A DNA stretch of 64,000 nucleotides, from positions 2,085,001 through 2,149,000 of the forward strand of contig NZ_CP032684.1 of the NCBI RefSeq assembly GCF_003627795.1, read 5' to 3'. Shown here piece after piece: positions 27,029 to 38,357 of the stretch. The notes below the pieces were generated by a model. It saw only the letters and a list, made by a program, of their open reading frames with translations, did not search any database and had not been told where the DNA came from. The position numbers and the translations under genes were made by a program. The DNA is from Rhizobium sp. CCGE531. Lineage in GTDB: Bacteria; Pseudomonadota; Alphaproteobacteria; Rhizobiales; Rhizobiaceae. Numbering within the stretch: the first letter of the stretch is position 1; every line of letters begins with the position of its first letter.

Positions 27029-27562
27029 TCAGCCCTTGAGCTTGGAGTTGCAGAGGCTGTAGTAGCCGCCGCCCTTCTGGATCCATTTCAGGCCGCCGAG
27101 CGAATTGCTGGTCTTGGCGGCATTATAGGCATCAACGCAAGTATGGAAGCGACCCTTGCCTGGCGTCTCGCTGGCATATTTCGCGTCGATCTTTGCGGGG
27201 AAGGTCACGCCGGCCGGAGCAGCAGCCGTCGGCTTTGCCGGCTCGCTTGCCGGCGGCTTGGTGGCGTCGGGCTCGTTGGCATCGACCTTGGCTGCCGCGG
27301 TCGTCTTCGCTGCCTTGGAAGGCGTCGTGGCGGCCGGTGCGGTGGTTGCCGGCGCAGTCGTGGTGGCGCTGGCATCGGCGCTGCACTGCGTCGTGCGGAA
27401 GTCGTTCCACTTTTGGCCGTTCAAGGTACCAGCGGTCTTGGCCGCCTGGTATTTGGCGCTGCACTCTTTCATGGTTAGCGCAGAAGCCGAAGAAGCGAGG
27501 CCCATCGAGCCTACAACTGTGAGAGACGCAAAAGACATCAACAGAATGGCACGACTAGTCAT
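27029..27562 (-). CDS. exported two-repeat protein
   Basis: 177 residues from the ATG at 27562, where GGAGG is 8 bases upstream; an ATG two codons earlier is too close to it. A signal peptide (ILLMSFASLTVVGSMGLASS, cut near ASA) leads to two copies of one module. The first is MKECSAKYQAAKTAGTL ... FRTTQCS and the second is CVDAYNAAKTSNSLGGLKW ... LCNSK. Each has a pair of cysteines about 28 residues apart. An Ala/Thr/Pro-rich linker of about 70 residues joins them. A periplasmic or secreted location is likely; function is unknown. Confidence 0.82.
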   Translation of the reverse strand: MTSRAILLMSFASLTVVGSMGLASSASALTMKECSAKYQAAKTAGTLNGQKWNDFRTTQCSADASATTTAPATTAPAATTPSKAAKTTAAAKVDANEPDATKPPASEPAKPTAAAPAGVTFPAKIDAKYASETPGKGRFHTCVDAYNAAKTSNSLGGLKWIQKGGGYYSLCNSKLKG

Positions 27563-28205
27563 TGGCATTTCCTCCGCTCTATGACGAATGTCGAAACTAT
27601 TAATCGTATCGTCCCTATCGATTGTCAATCGACGCGCGATTTCTGGGGCGACGGAAAACACCATATGCGGACGAACATGAACGCAAACTGTACAAAAATA
27701 GCCATCAAAAAGAGCGGCTTGGCAGAACCAGCAATCGTTGATGGCAGTCCGCGGAGCGCCGGATTCAGCTGGAGGTAGATAAGGTCGCGATGCCGATATG
27801 AACACAATGTCCCTCGATTAACTTGGGCCCTGTTCGGCATCTTCGGGATGATAGAAGCGCCAAGATCTCGCAACGACAGTGCGACGAACCGACGGCGATC
27901 AGTGTTTCGCGAGGTGAAGGAGCGATTGTTGGCGCGATATAATCTATCGTGAGATTCGGGCCTTGAAGTGCGGGCACGTCGCCCTACTCTCTTCCTGGCA
28001 GTTCCCCTCTCTATGCCCTGGATGCTCTCCCTTCCAGGGCATTTTTCTTGGCTGGCACGCCATGCGGCGAGATGCGTCGGCCAAAATGATTCGCCTTGGG
28101 TCCAGAATGAGCCTAGGTTGCCCTATCGCTGGCTACCGAACCCGTAGGCGCCGGCGGCTGGGAGAGATGACACACTCTCGCCTGCGGAGGTCAAGGAGTT
28201 CCTAC
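27563..28205 (+). other. long spacer of low coding density
   Basis: These 643 bases hold no strongly supported gene apart from the small frame that starts at 28206. The longest open frames have no ribosome binding site and odd composition. GC content is lower than in flanking genes, which suggests an accessory or decayed stretch. Confidence 0.4.
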
Positions 28206-28367
28206 GTGACCTCGCATGACAATCGAGACAATATACTCAGCGATCAGAAGCTGCATGATCTTCTCAAGGCAGAAGACAAGATGGATCGTCTGGAGAGGGC
28301 GAAGCTTGGCCCTCGGGATGAGCCTGTAGTGTCCGCCGAAAAAGGTGCCCAGGAGCCTTGCTTGTGA
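28206..28367 (+). CDS. small hypothetical protein, 53 residues
   Basis: A GTG at 28206 is preceded by GGAGG and then AAGGAG seven bases upstream, a very good ribosome binding site. The product is highly charged and helical (LSDQKLHDLLKAEDKMDRLER), with an acidic C-terminus and no membrane segment. The longer in-frame extension to 27963 has Cys-rich, non-biased sequence and no such site. I recognise no family; it could be a real small regulator or a chance frame. Confidence 0.4.
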   Translation: MTSHDNRDNILSDQKLHDLLKAEDKMDRLERAKLGPRDEPVVSAEKGAQEPCL

Positions 28368-28439
28368 GAGCTCTTTGATCCGTCCGGTTTCGACGCTGAA
28401 ATCTGAATACCTGCCTGCGTGAAAACGCTGGAGCAGGTC

Positions 28440-29156
28440 TTACGCGTCGTTGACCGTCTGCCCGAAAACCTGCTCGAAGGCATCGCGAAGGCGGATGTCG
28501 ACATCGGTCATCATGACCGGCAGGCCGAGATCGATGAGGCTGGTGACGCCGTAAGCGGAAATCCCGCAGGGAATGATGCCGGTGAAATGGCCGAGATCGG
28601 GATCGACGTTCAGCGAAAGGCCGTGAAACGTCACCCATTTGCGTACGCGGATGCCGAGCGCGGCGATCTTGTCTTCCGCCACGGTACCGTCAGGCAGAAC
28701 CGGCTTTTCCGGACGCCTCACCCATACTCCGACTCTATCCTCACGACGTTCGCCGCGCACATTCATCGATTCGAGCGTACGAATGATGACTTCTTCAAGC
28801 GCGCCCACGAAGGCGCGGATATCCTGCCGCCGACACTTCAGGTCCAGCATGACATAGGCCACGCGCTGGCCCGGCCCATGATAGGTATATTCACCGCCGC
28901 GTCCGGTCGCGAATACCGGAAATCGATCCGGCTCGATGAGATCGGCGGCATCGGCGCTGGTGCCGGCGGTATAGAGCGGCGGATGCTCGACCAGCCAGAC
29001 CAGCTCCGGCGCCCGCCCCTCGGCGATATCAGCGACTTCCGCCTCCATGGTGGCAACGGCCTCTTCATAAGGCACGAGTACATCGCTGATCCGCCAGCGA
29101 ACGGGCGGCGTACCGTGAACGGGAAACATCTGGTGAGAAAGTTCGGTGCGAAGCAT
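28440..29156 (-). CDS. lipB: lipoyl(octanoyl) transferase
   Basis: 238 residues from the ATG at 29156; an upstream frame to 29222 is not LipB-like. LipB moves octanoyl groups from acyl carrier protein to lipoyl domains such as GcvH, which is encoded at 45.8 kb. Recognised blocks are [30 protein letters not shown] (substrate pocket), the conserved Lys in [13 protein letters not shown], and the active-site Cys in [13 protein letters not shown]. Length and all motifs are normal. It has its own transcript; the next gene to the right is a divergent tRNA. Confidence 0.96.
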   Translation of the reverse strand: MLRTELSHQMFPVHGTPPVRWRISDVLVPYEEAVATMEAEVADIAEGRAPELVWLVEHPPLYTAGTSADAADLIEPDRFPVFATGRGGEYTYHGPGQRVAYVMLDLKCRRQDIRAFVGALEEVIIRTLESMNVRGERREDRVGVWVRRPEKPVLPDGTVAEDKIAALGIRVRKWVTFHGLSLNVDPDLGHFTGIIPCGISAYGVTSLIDLGLPVMMTDVDIRLRDAFEQVFGQTVNDA

Positions 29157-29394
29157 ATGGCAGTCCTTTGCGCACCCGCGGGCCGCACTTGTGGAAATCC
29201 TGCGCGCCGACGGGTTGTCCACATATGGCGCTATTCGGGCGGGAATTCAAACATCTAAGGCGTTTCCACCGCATCCGGACGGATACGATCGGAGGAGCTG
29301 TGAAGGAATTTAAAAAAACTGACACATCGCTCTTGTGCCCCCCGAATGCTTTTGCTACATGCAGCCGCGCCGGAGAAATCCGGCCTACCACGAT

Positions 29395-29479
29395 GCGGTC
29401 GTGGCGGAATTGGTAGACGCGCAGCGTTGAGGTCGCTGTGGGGCAACCCGTGGAAGTTCGAGTCTTCTCGACCGCACCA
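29395..29479 (+). tRNA. tRNA-Leu (GAG)
   Basis: The acceptor stem is GCGGTCG/CGACCGC, followed by A and an encoded CCA. The D-arm GGCGGAATTGGTAGACGC, a class II variable arm (CTGTGGGGCAACCCGTGG) and the TTCGAGT T-loop are present. The anticodon arm CAGCG-TTGAGGT-CGCTG gives anticodon GAG, reading CUC/CUU leucine codons. Confidence 0.97.
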
Positions 29480-29483
29480 AAAG

Positions 29484-29507
29484 AACCCGGCTTAGGCCGG
29501 GTTTTTT
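29484..29507 (+). terminator. intrinsic terminator after tRNA-Leu
   Basis: AACCCGGC (29484-29491) pairs with GCCGGGTT (29496-29503) with a 4-base loop, running into a T-tract. It begins 5 bases after the tRNA CCA end. Confidence 0.9.
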
Positions 29508-29783
29508 GTTTTTCAAACAGTGCTTTACGCAAGCGTGTACTCCCCAATGAAACGGGTCGCAGAACACAACGGATATCTCTCCGCGCTGTTGACCACTTGT
29601 TCTGTTGAAATCAGCTTTTGTCGATATCGACCGCCCAGTGTCCCAGCCTCATATATTTTCGTATCGTTCAGGGCGTTCATGTTGTTCTCCCGCCTTGCTC
29701 AGCAAGAGCCGTTAGGTCTCCATGGTTACTTGACTTCGCGCCGCTCTCTGGCACCGTGAAATTCTTCAAAAATCGGAGGATGC

Positions 29784-29999
29784 ATGACGCCAGAACGCTT
29801 TTCCGAATGCCTTTTGCATATCCGCTGGACGCCGATCAATCTGGCGAGCGCCCTGCAATGCGACCTGTCATGGGTGGAGGCAATGGAAGTTGGAAATGCC
29901 GAAGTGCCGGCCGGATTGGCAGAGTGGCTGGAAACTCTCGCGCAATGCCATGAGGAGGCTGGCGTCCCGACCACGTATCGCGGACGCGGGCACGACTGA
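29784..29999 (+). CDS. small DNA-binding-type protein
   Basis: 71 residues with a GGAGG site 4 bases before the ATG. FSECLLHIRWTPINLASALQCDLSWVEAMEVG has the spacing of a compact helix-turn-helix, as in small XRE/Cro-like proteins, with the recognition helix near residues 25-40. No other domain fits. It is probably a small regulator; it lies immediately before a 64-residue gene and convergent with an XRE regulator, giving a local cluster of small DNA-binding genes. Function not known. Confidence 0.65.
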   Translation: MTPERFSECLLHIRWTPINLASALQCDLSWVEAMEVGNAEVPAGLAEWLETLAQCHEEAGVPTTYRGRGHD

Positions 30000-30078
30000 G
30001 ATCGACGGAGATGAACCTGGAAAACAAATGGCAGTCCGGCAAACAGCGGATAATTCACTCCAAACGGGGGGATTTGAG

Positions 30079-30273
30079 ATGAATGATGATTTTCGCTTGA
30101 AGCTTATCAAAATCAGAGGCGAAAAGATCGCCCATCGCAACGAACTGCTGGCGATGAAGATGCAGGGCGCAAGCGCAAAAGGGGGTGCGGAGGTTATCGA
30201 TCTTGACGGTATGATCGCCCGCGAACAACTCGCGATCGACAACCTCGATGATACGATTGCCCGCCTGAGCTAG
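30079..30273 (+). CDS. small hypothetical protein
   Basis: 64 residues from the ATG at 30079, with GGGGG about 10 bases upstream; an in-frame ATG at 30028 is possible. It is charged and helical (RLKLIKIRGEKIAHRNELLAMK, then IDLDGMIAREQLAIDNLDDTIARL), consistent with a short coiled coil. No signal peptide. It ends 18 bases before the convergent XRE regulator. I do not recognise the family. Confidence 0.6.
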   Translation: MNDDFRLKLIKIRGEKIAHRNELLAMKMQGASAKGGAEVIDLDGMIAREQLAIDNLDDTIARLS

Positions 30274-30291
30274 AAATGCCCAGCGCCGCGC

Positions 30292-30714
30292 TCAATGCGC
30301 CACATCCTTGCTGAGATTGCGCAGCCTGATCTGATGATCGAGACGTTCGAGTTGTTGAGTCGTTGTTTCGATCAGCCGGCCGATTTCCTGATAGGCCGCG
30401 CGTAGCCGCGAAAGCTCGTTTCGGACAGCTTCCAATGCGCGCTCGTCGCTATCCTCTCCAGGACCATCGCCCGCCCCGGTCATCAACCATGCGGGGGAAA
30501 CATCGAAAAGAGCCGACATCTTCACCAGAGCGGAGGAATTTGGCTCGGCGCGATCGGATTCCCAGGCAAGCATCGTCTCTTCGCTGACGCCGAGTTGGCT
30601 CGCCAGTGTTTCGAGGCTGATGCCGGCGGCATCGCGGGCCATGGACAGGCGACCACCCAGGGTATCGTCGCCCTCATCCGAAAAAACGGTCGTCTCTTGT
30701 TCGGATTTGAACAT
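30292..30714 (-). CDS. XRE family transcriptional regulator
   Basis: 140 residues; AAGGATCG precedes the ATG. An N-terminal acidic stretch leads to an HTH_3 domain (about 22-78): LGGRLSMARDAAGISLETLA, SQLGVSEETMLAWESDRAEP and SALFDVSPAWLMTG. The C-terminal third is a predicted coiled coil (LRAAYQEIGRLIETTTQQLERLD) that could dimerise. No peptidase or sensor domain is attached. It is divergent from the EamA transporter at 30934, so that gene or its own promoter may be the target. Confidence 0.9.
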   Translation of the reverse strand: MFKSEQETTVFSDEGDDTLGGRLSMARDAAGISLETLASQLGVSEETMLAWESDRAEPNSSALVKMSALFDVSPAWLMTGAGDGPGEDSDERALEAVRNELSRLRAAYQEIGRLIETTTQQLERLDHQIRLRNLSKDVAH

Positions 30715-30933
30715 CGGTGCGATCCTTTTCTTGGCTGCGCCGGCGAATTTTTGTGCGGCGCATTTATGTTTTAGCCGTTTCCGAAGGCAGAGATAGGTCT
30801 AAGGGCGTCATCCCGCCATTGCGATCCGTCCCAAATGGAAAAGTGTGACGTTTTGCGATGGCTGTCTTCGCGCATTGCAATCCGCTTCCGATCGCGCCTT
30901 GATTGCATGCCCTTCCTGTGTTTGATGAACGTG

Positions 30934-31869
30934 ATGACCGTCGCTCCCGCCGTTTCCGCACAGCAAAATCCGCTCCGAGGCATGACGATCATGGCAAGCG
31001 CCATGATCCTGCTGCCGACGATGGACGCGATCGCCAAATACATGGCGAGCTTCGAAGGCATGTCGCCGGGTCAGGTGACCTTCTATCGTTTCTTCTTTCA
31101 GATTGTCTGCATGCTGCCGCTGCTGGTGACGACAACCGGGCGGTCGGCTTTCTCGGCAAAGCGCCCCTGGATGAACCTCCTGCGTGGCGCGCTGCATGGT
31201 GCCGCCAGCCTGCTCTTCTTCGCAGCGGTCAAATACATGCCGCTCGCCGATGTTTTCGCGATCTATTTCGTCGAGCCATTCATGCTGACGGCCCTTTCAG
31301 CACTGTTTCTAGGCGATAAAGTCGGCTGGAGGCGCTGGCTGGCGATCGTCATCGGCTTCGTCGGCGCGATGATCGTGATCCAGCCGAGTTTCGAGATCTT
31401 CGGATTGAAGGCGCTGCTGCCTGTAGCCTGCGCCTTCCTCTTTGCGCTCTATCTGTTCATGAACCGCGCCGTCGGCGAGGCGGATTCGCCGTTGACGATG
31501 CAGGTTATGGCCGGCGTAGGCGGCACGCTGTTCATGGCATTCGTGCTCTTCGCCGGCGCTTCGGCCGGCATTGGCGATTTCGAACCTTCCCTGCCCGCCT
31601 CTGCACTCGGCCTCGTGCTTTTGCTGATTCTGGGATCGATTTCAGGCTATGCGCATATGCTTGTCGTTCGCGCCTTCCGGCTGGCACCGCTCTCGCTACT
31701 CGCCCCGTTCCAATATTTCGAGATCATTTCCGCCACCGTCCTCGGCTACGCGATCTTCGGCGATTTCCCCAATCTTTCCAAATGGATCGGCATTGCCATC
31801 ATCGTTAGCTCCGGTCTTTTCATAATCTGGCGGGAGCGCGCGCAGTCCCAATTGGAAAAAACCGCATGA
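30934..31869 (+). CDS. DMT family (EamA) transporter
   Basis: 311 residues from the ATG at 30934, chosen because related proteins begin close to PLRGMTIM; ATGs at 30925 and 30907 are alternatives, and none has a clear ribosome binding site. Ten membrane segments in two EamA repeats are visible, with DAIAKYMASFEGMSPGQVTFYRF in the first and the corresponding DxPLTMQ to LGSISGYAHM in the second. Drug/metabolite transporters of this family export amino acids and other metabolites. The substrate is not predictable. An XRE regulator is encoded divergently. Confidence 0.87.
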   Translation: MTVAPAVSAQQNPLRGMTIMASAMILLPTMDAIAKYMASFEGMSPGQVTFYRFFFQIVCMLPLLVTTTGRSAFSAKRPWMNLLRGALHGAASLLFFAAVKYMPLADVFAIYFVEPFMLTALSALFLGDKVGWRRWLAIVIGFVGAMIVIQPSFEIFGLKALLPVACAFLFALYLFMNRAVGEADSPLTMQVMAGVGGTLFMAFVLFAGASAGIGDFEPSLPASALGLVLLLILGSISGYAHMLVVRAFRLAPLSLLAPFQYFEIISATVLGYAIFGDFPNLSKWIGIAIIVSSGLFIIWRERAQSQLEKTA

Positions 31870-31949
31870 GCACCGATATCTTCGCATGGACCGGCCATGC
31901 AATTTATGGCTAAAACACTGACTGAATAGAGTATTTGGGCGGAGATCGC

Positions 31950-33959
<2,010 letters not shown>

Positions 33960-34119
33960 TCCGGATATAAGTATCGCCACCTTTTCGGAAAAACCGCGCG
34001 GCGATTGCTCGGCTAAAACATGATAATTGCGACGCTAAGTGTCTGATTTTGGCTTGAGCCGCCCGGCGCGCCCGTGCCAATGTCGTGCGGACCAAATCAT
34101 AGCAAAAAGGGATGAGATC

Positions 34120-35247
<1,128 letters not shown>

Positions 35248-35263
35248 GCATCCAGGAAATTAT

Positions 35264-35293
35264 GGATCGGAGCGACACTCATCGCTCCGGTCC
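35264..35293 (+). terminator. hairpin after frmA
   Basis: GGATCGGAGCGA (35264-35275) pairs with TCGCTCCGGTCC (35282-35293), one G-T pair, six-base loop, followed by AATTTATT. The stem is strong but the T-tract is poor. Confidence 0.65.
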
Positions 35294-35358
35294 AATTTAT
35301 TCATGAACGGCTGCATCTGTTGTGCTACTGTTCCGTGGGTAAGGACCAGGACATCGTC

Positions 35359-35613
35359 ATGCATCGAAACCAATCTGTTTCATTGACCGACCGCCAGCAA
35401 AAGCTTGTCGACCAACTCGTCGGATCGGGCCGTTATCACGGCGCGAAGGATGTCATCGCAGCGAGCTTACGCTTACTTGAAGACCACGAAAAGCAGGCGA
35501 ATGCCTTCATCGCGGATATGGAACGAGAGATTGCTCTCGGTTTGGAAAGCGGTGAGGCTAAGCCGATGGAATCGGCGGACGAATTGCTGTCGAAGTTCCG
35601 TCGGCAGAAGTAA
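35359..35613 (+). CDS. parD: ParD-type antitoxin
   Basis: 84 residues from the ATG at 35359 (an ATG at 35320 is also in frame). The N-terminus QSVSLTDRQQKLVDQLVGSGRYHGAKDVIAASLRLLEDHE is the ribbon-helix-helix domain of ParD antitoxins. The C-terminal part (SADELLSKFRRQK) is the toxin-binding tail. Antitoxins of this family repress their own promoter with the toxin. parE starts 3 bases after the stop, so the two are a unit. The region upstream, between the frmA hairpin and this gene, should hold the promoter. Confidence 0.92.
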   Translation: MHRNQSVSLTDRQQKLVDQLVGSGRYHGAKDVIAASLRLLEDHEKQANAFIADMEREIALGLESGEAKPMESADELLSKFRRQK

Positions 35614-35616
35614 CGC

Positions 35617-35919
35617 ATGGCAGGACAGATAATCCGAAGGCCGCTTTTCGTTGAAGATGTTCGCTCGGCCTGGGCATACATTACGGAAGAAAACTCCGCC
35701 GCAGCGGATGCTTCGGTTCGGGAATTGGAAAAACGATATCAGATCCTCGCCGTTAATCCGCTGCTCGGCGTTCAACGGTTTCCGAAATATCCAAATCTTC
35801 GTATGTTTCCTTTCAGACAGTACATCATAATCTATGATCCACTGGCGAACGGTTCCGGCGTAGAATTGATCCGCTTCCTTCACGCCGCGAGAGATTATCA
35901 TCGCTTCTTTGATGATTGA
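35617..35919 (+). CDS. parE: ParE-type toxin
   Basis: 100 residues starting 3 bases after parD. RPLFVEDVRSAWAYITEEN, LEKRYQILAVNPLLGVQR and FPFRQYIIIYDP with VELIRFLHAARDYHRFF are the ParE/RelE fold, with the conserved C-terminal Arg-Asp end. ParE toxins block DNA gyrase; here this is inferred from family only. The pair interrupts the usually adjacent frmA and fghA genes, suggesting an insertion between them. No transposase or att site is visible around it. Confidence 0.93.
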   Translation: MAGQIIRRPLFVEDVRSAWAYITEENSAAADASVRELEKRYQILAVNPLLGVQRFPKYPNLRMFPFRQYIIIYDPLANGSGVELIRFLHAARDYHRFFDD

Positions 35920-35967
35920 TGCCATGTCTTTCATCGTTCCCGGATGTTCCATTTTAAGCTTAGCACA

Positions 35968-36408
35968 ATGATTTATGTCGATGCCGATGCCTGTCCGGTG
36001 AAGCCGGAGATCCTGAAAGTTGCCGAACGCCACGGCATCGAGGTGACTTTTGTCGCAAATTCCGGGCTGCGGCCGTCGCGGGATCCGATGGTGCATAACG
36101 TCATTGTCTCCAACGCCTTCGATGCCGCCGACAACTGGATCGCCGAGCATGCGGGTGCCGGCGACATCGTCGTCACCGCGGACGTGCCGCTTGCCGGCCG
36201 TTGCGTCGCGACCGGAGCGCTGGTGACGGGGCCGACCGGCCGCATCTTTGACAAAACGAATATCGGCATGGCCACGGCCATGCGCGATCTCGGCGCGCAT
36301 CTTCGCGAAACCGGCGAAAGCAAGGGCTACAATGCCGCCTTCTCGCCACGCGACCGCTCCGCCTTTCTCGAAACCTTCGACCGGCTCTGCCGGCGTGCTA
36401 GAGCATGA
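35968..36408 (+). CDS. YaiI/YqxD family protein (UPF0178)
   Basis: 146 residues from the ATG at 35968. MIYVDADACPVKPEILKVA and the internal blocks TADVPLAGRCVATGALVTGP and GPTGRIFDKTNIG define the DUF188/UPF0178 family, related to PIN-like nuclease folds by fold comparison. The family function is unresolved; the Asp-rich VDADACP start could hold a metal. Its last codons and stop (CTAGAGCATGA) come from the 5' end of a palindromic intergenic repeat. Confidence 0.92.
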   Translation: MIYVDADACPVKPEILKVAERHGIEVTFVANSGLRPSRDPMVHNVIVSNAFDAADNWIAEHAGAGDIVVTADVPLAGRCVATGALVTGPTGRIFDKTNIGMATAMRDLGAHLRETGESKGYNAAFSPRDRSAFLETFDRLCRRARA

Positions 36409-36502
36409 TCTCAAAAAGTGCGCAGCGGTTTTTGGATAAGATCATGCAAAATCAAAATATTAGAGCGTAGTGGCGGTTCGAAGAAAAGCCATAACGCTCT
36501 AA
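36401..36502. repeat. rhizobial palindromic element, two-hairpin form
   Basis: GAGCATGATCT (36401-36411) pairs with AGATCATGC (36439-36447) around AAAAAGTGCGCAGCGG. TTAGAGCGT (36460-36468) pairs with ACGCTCTAA (36494-36502). The first hairpin overlaps the stop codon of yaiI. This is the same family as the elements at 9611 and 12138. Confidence 0.8.
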
Positions 36503-36529
36503 AATCCATCAAACGCCTGGAGGCCAGCA

Positions 36530-37366
36530 GTGAACATCATTTCCCAGAACACAGCATTCGGCGGCATGCAGGGCGTCTTTTCGCATGAGTCCGAAGCCTG
36601 CAAATGCGAGATGACCTTCGCCGTCTTCGTGCCGCCGCAGGCGATCAAGGAGCCCCGCCCCGTCCTTTGGTATCTTTCCGGCCTCACCTGCACCCATGCC
36701 AACGTCATGGAAAAGGGCGAGTATCGCCGCATGGCCGCCGAGCTCGGCCTGATCATCGTCTGCCCGGACACAAGCCCGCGCGGCAACGATGTGTCGGACG
36801 AGCTGACCAATTGGCAAATGGGCAAAGGCGCCGGCTTCTATCTCGATGCCACCGAAACGCCCTGGGCCGAAAACTACCAGATGTACAGCTACATTGCCGA
36901 GGAACTGCCCGCGATCATATCGAAGCAATTCCGTGCCGATATGAGCCGCCAGGCCATCTTCGGCCATTCCATGGGCGGCCACGGCGCCATGACGATCGCG
37001 CTGAGGAACCCGGAGCGCTTCAAGAGCTGCTCGGCGTTCGCCCCGATCGTACAGCCGTCGACGGCCGATTGGTCCGCACCTGCCCTCGAAAAATATCTCG
37101 GCAGCGACAAGGCCGCATGGCGCCGCTACGACGCCTGCGCACTCGTCGAAGACGGCGCCCGCTTCCCCGAATTCCTTGTCGACCAGGGCAAGGCCGACAG
37201 CTTCCTTGAAAACGGCCTGCGTCCCTGGCTGTTCGAAGAGGCGATCAAGGGCACCGACATCGATTTGACCCTGCGCATGCATGACCGCTACGACCATTCC
37301 TATTACTTCATCTCCAGCTTCATGGACGATCATCTGAAGTGGCATGCCGAACGCCTGGCACGGTGA
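36530..37366 (+). CDS. fghA: S-formylglutathione hydrolase
   Basis: 278 residues from a GTG at 36530, with GGAGG six bases upstream. FghA hydrolyses S-formylglutathione to formate and glutathione, finishing the step begun by FrmA. The esterase D layout is present: WYLSGLTCTHANVMEKGE oxyanion region, nucleophile Ser147 in GHSMGGHG, and a C-terminal YDHSYYFISSF carrying the histidine. It is complete and of usual length. The start lies 28 bases after a palindromic repeat. Confidence 0.96.
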   Translation: MNIISQNTAFGGMQGVFSHESEACKCEMTFAVFVPPQAIKEPRPVLWYLSGLTCTHANVMEKGEYRRMAAELGLIIVCPDTSPRGNDVSDELTNWQMGKGAGFYLDATETPWAENYQMYSYIAEELPAIISKQFRADMSRQAIFGHSMGGHGAMTIALRNPERFKSCSAFAPIVQPSTADWSAPALEKYLGSDKAAWRRYDACALVEDGARFPEFLVDQGKADSFLENGLRPWLFEEAIKGTDIDLTLRMHDRYDHSYYFISSFMDDHLKWHAERLAR

Positions 37367-37432
37367 AGATGGCATGGCTGCCATGCGGTTCTTGCCTTGA
37401 AAAGTGCCTTCGGCAAAGGCATATAGGCAATA

Positions 37433-37507
37433 CGCAGACGACTGCGGCGGCCGGCGCCCATAACCGGCCGCAGACACCGCGGGGACGGCCTCGCTCTTAA
37501 CAAAGGA
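37433..37507 (+). promoter_or_regulatory. guanidine-II (mini-ykkC) riboswitch
   Basis: Two hairpins carry ACGR tetraloops, the defining feature of the guanidine-II class: CGCAG-ACGA-CTGCG (37433-37446) and GCGGGG-ACGG-CCTCGC (37479-37494). A GCGGCCGG/CCGGCCGC stem (37447-37454 with 37464-37471) forms between them. AAAGGAG (37502-37508) lies directly after the second hairpin and 7 bases before the sugE ATG, so ligand binding could expose the ribosome binding site. Confidence 0.8.
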
Positions 37508-37514
37508 GCGTAAA

Positions 37515-37829
37515 ATGGCTTGGTTCCTGCTTTTCCTCGCAGGCTTGTTCGAAATCGGCTGGGCGGTCGGCCTCAAATATACCGACGGATTCACCCGGCC
37601 GATGCCGACGGTTCTCACCGTCATATCCATGATCATCAGCGTCGTGCTGCTCGGTTTGGCCGTAAAGACCCTGCCGATGGGCACCGCCTACGCGGTCTGG
37701 ACCGGCATCGGCACGGTTGGCACGGTTCTGCTCGGCATATGGCTGCTCGGCGATCCCGCGACTTTCGTCCGACTGCTCTGCATCGGCCTGATCGTGGCCG
37801 GCATTGCCGGCCTCAAGCTCGCGGCCTGA
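37515..37829 (+). CDS. sugE: SugE/Gdx small multidrug resistance-type exporter
   Basis: 104 residues with four membrane segments and AAAGGAG before the ATG. FLAGLFEIGWAVGLKYTDG carries the conserved membrane glutamate of SMR proteins, and KTLPMGTAYAVWTGIGTVGTVLLG is the signature of the SugE/Gdx subgroup. Gdx proteins export guanidinium in exchange for protons, as a dimer in the inner membrane. A guanidine-II riboswitch directly in front supports a guanidine exporter strongly. It ends 4 bases before the convergent doxX gene. Confidence 0.96.
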   Translation: MAWFLLFLAGLFEIGWAVGLKYTDGFTRPMPTVLTVISMIISVVLLGLAVKTLPMGTAYAVWTGIGTVGTVLLGIWLLGDPATFVRLLCIGLIVAGIAGLKLAA

Positions 37830-37833
37830 CGGG

Positions 37834-38223
37834 CTACGGGCGGCGCTGGCGATTGTCCAGCGCCCATTTTCCCGATCCGGCAAACACCAGAAACAGGAAG
37901 ATGAAGCAGAATAGCACCGCGCCATCTCCCTCATTATTGGCCGGGAAGAAATTGATCGGCATATGCACCTTGAAATAGGCGATCGCCATTTCGCCGCTGA
38001 GGAGGAAGGCGACTGGGCGGGTGAAGAGACCGAGCAGGATGAGGATACCGCCCACGAACTCGATGATCGCAGCCGCGAAGAACAGCGTCGTGATGGCGTA
38101 AGGTGCCGGCGGAAAGCCGAAGAGCTTCTGCGTGCCGTGTTGGATGAACAACAGGGCAGTGATGATTCGCAGAATTGCGAGGGCTGCAGGCTGATAGGGC
38201 GACAAGCGCTCGGAAAGTGACAT
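37834..38223 (-). CDS. DoxX family membrane protein (copy 1)
   Basis: 129 residues, four membrane segments, with CGGAGA before the ATG. SLSERLSPYQPAALAILRIITALLF, then HGTQKLFGFP and a long hydrophobic C-terminus match the DoxX family, quinol-linked or membrane redox proteins of mostly unknown role. It is a close paralogue of the gene at 38358: matching segments share ALLFIQHGTQKLFGFP/LLFIEHGTQKLFGFP and NFFPANNxGDGA. The two lie in tandem on the same strand. Confidence 0.9.
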   Translation of the reverse strand: MSLSERLSPYQPAALAILRIITALLFIQHGTQKLFGFPPAPYAITTLFFAAAIIEFVGGILILLGLFTRPVAFLLSGEMAIAYFKVHMPINFFPANNEGDGAVLFCFIFLFLVFAGSGKWALDNRQRRP

Positions 38224-38314
38224 GAAGATCTCCGTTCGAAGGGGGAATGCGAAGGGAGATCCTGTCGAAAGTATTCTCGCTTCGCTGACAGAGGCATCAA
38301 CACGCGAGAGACGG

Positions 38315-38354
38315 ATTTATTCGGCGGGCTCGAGCACCAGCCCGCCGAATAAAT
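38315..38354. terminator. long perfect inverted repeat between the doxX genes
   Basis: ATTTATTCGGCGGGCT (38315-38330) and its complement AGCCCGCCGAATAAAT (38339-38354) form a 16-bp perfect stem with an 8-base loop. It begins 3 bases after the stop of the second doxX gene, read leftwards. It could terminate that gene or separate the two doxX units. There is no long T-tract. Confidence 0.7.
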
Positions 38355-38357
38355 GGA

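Noticed and set aside
27963..28205. N-terminal extension of the small protein at 28206
   Set aside because: Composition is unlike a protein, no ribosome binding site at its start, and the strong site is at 28206.
29520..29759. 79-codon plus-strand frame after the tRNA terminator
   Set aside because: No ribosome binding site, mixed composition, and no resemblance to any family.
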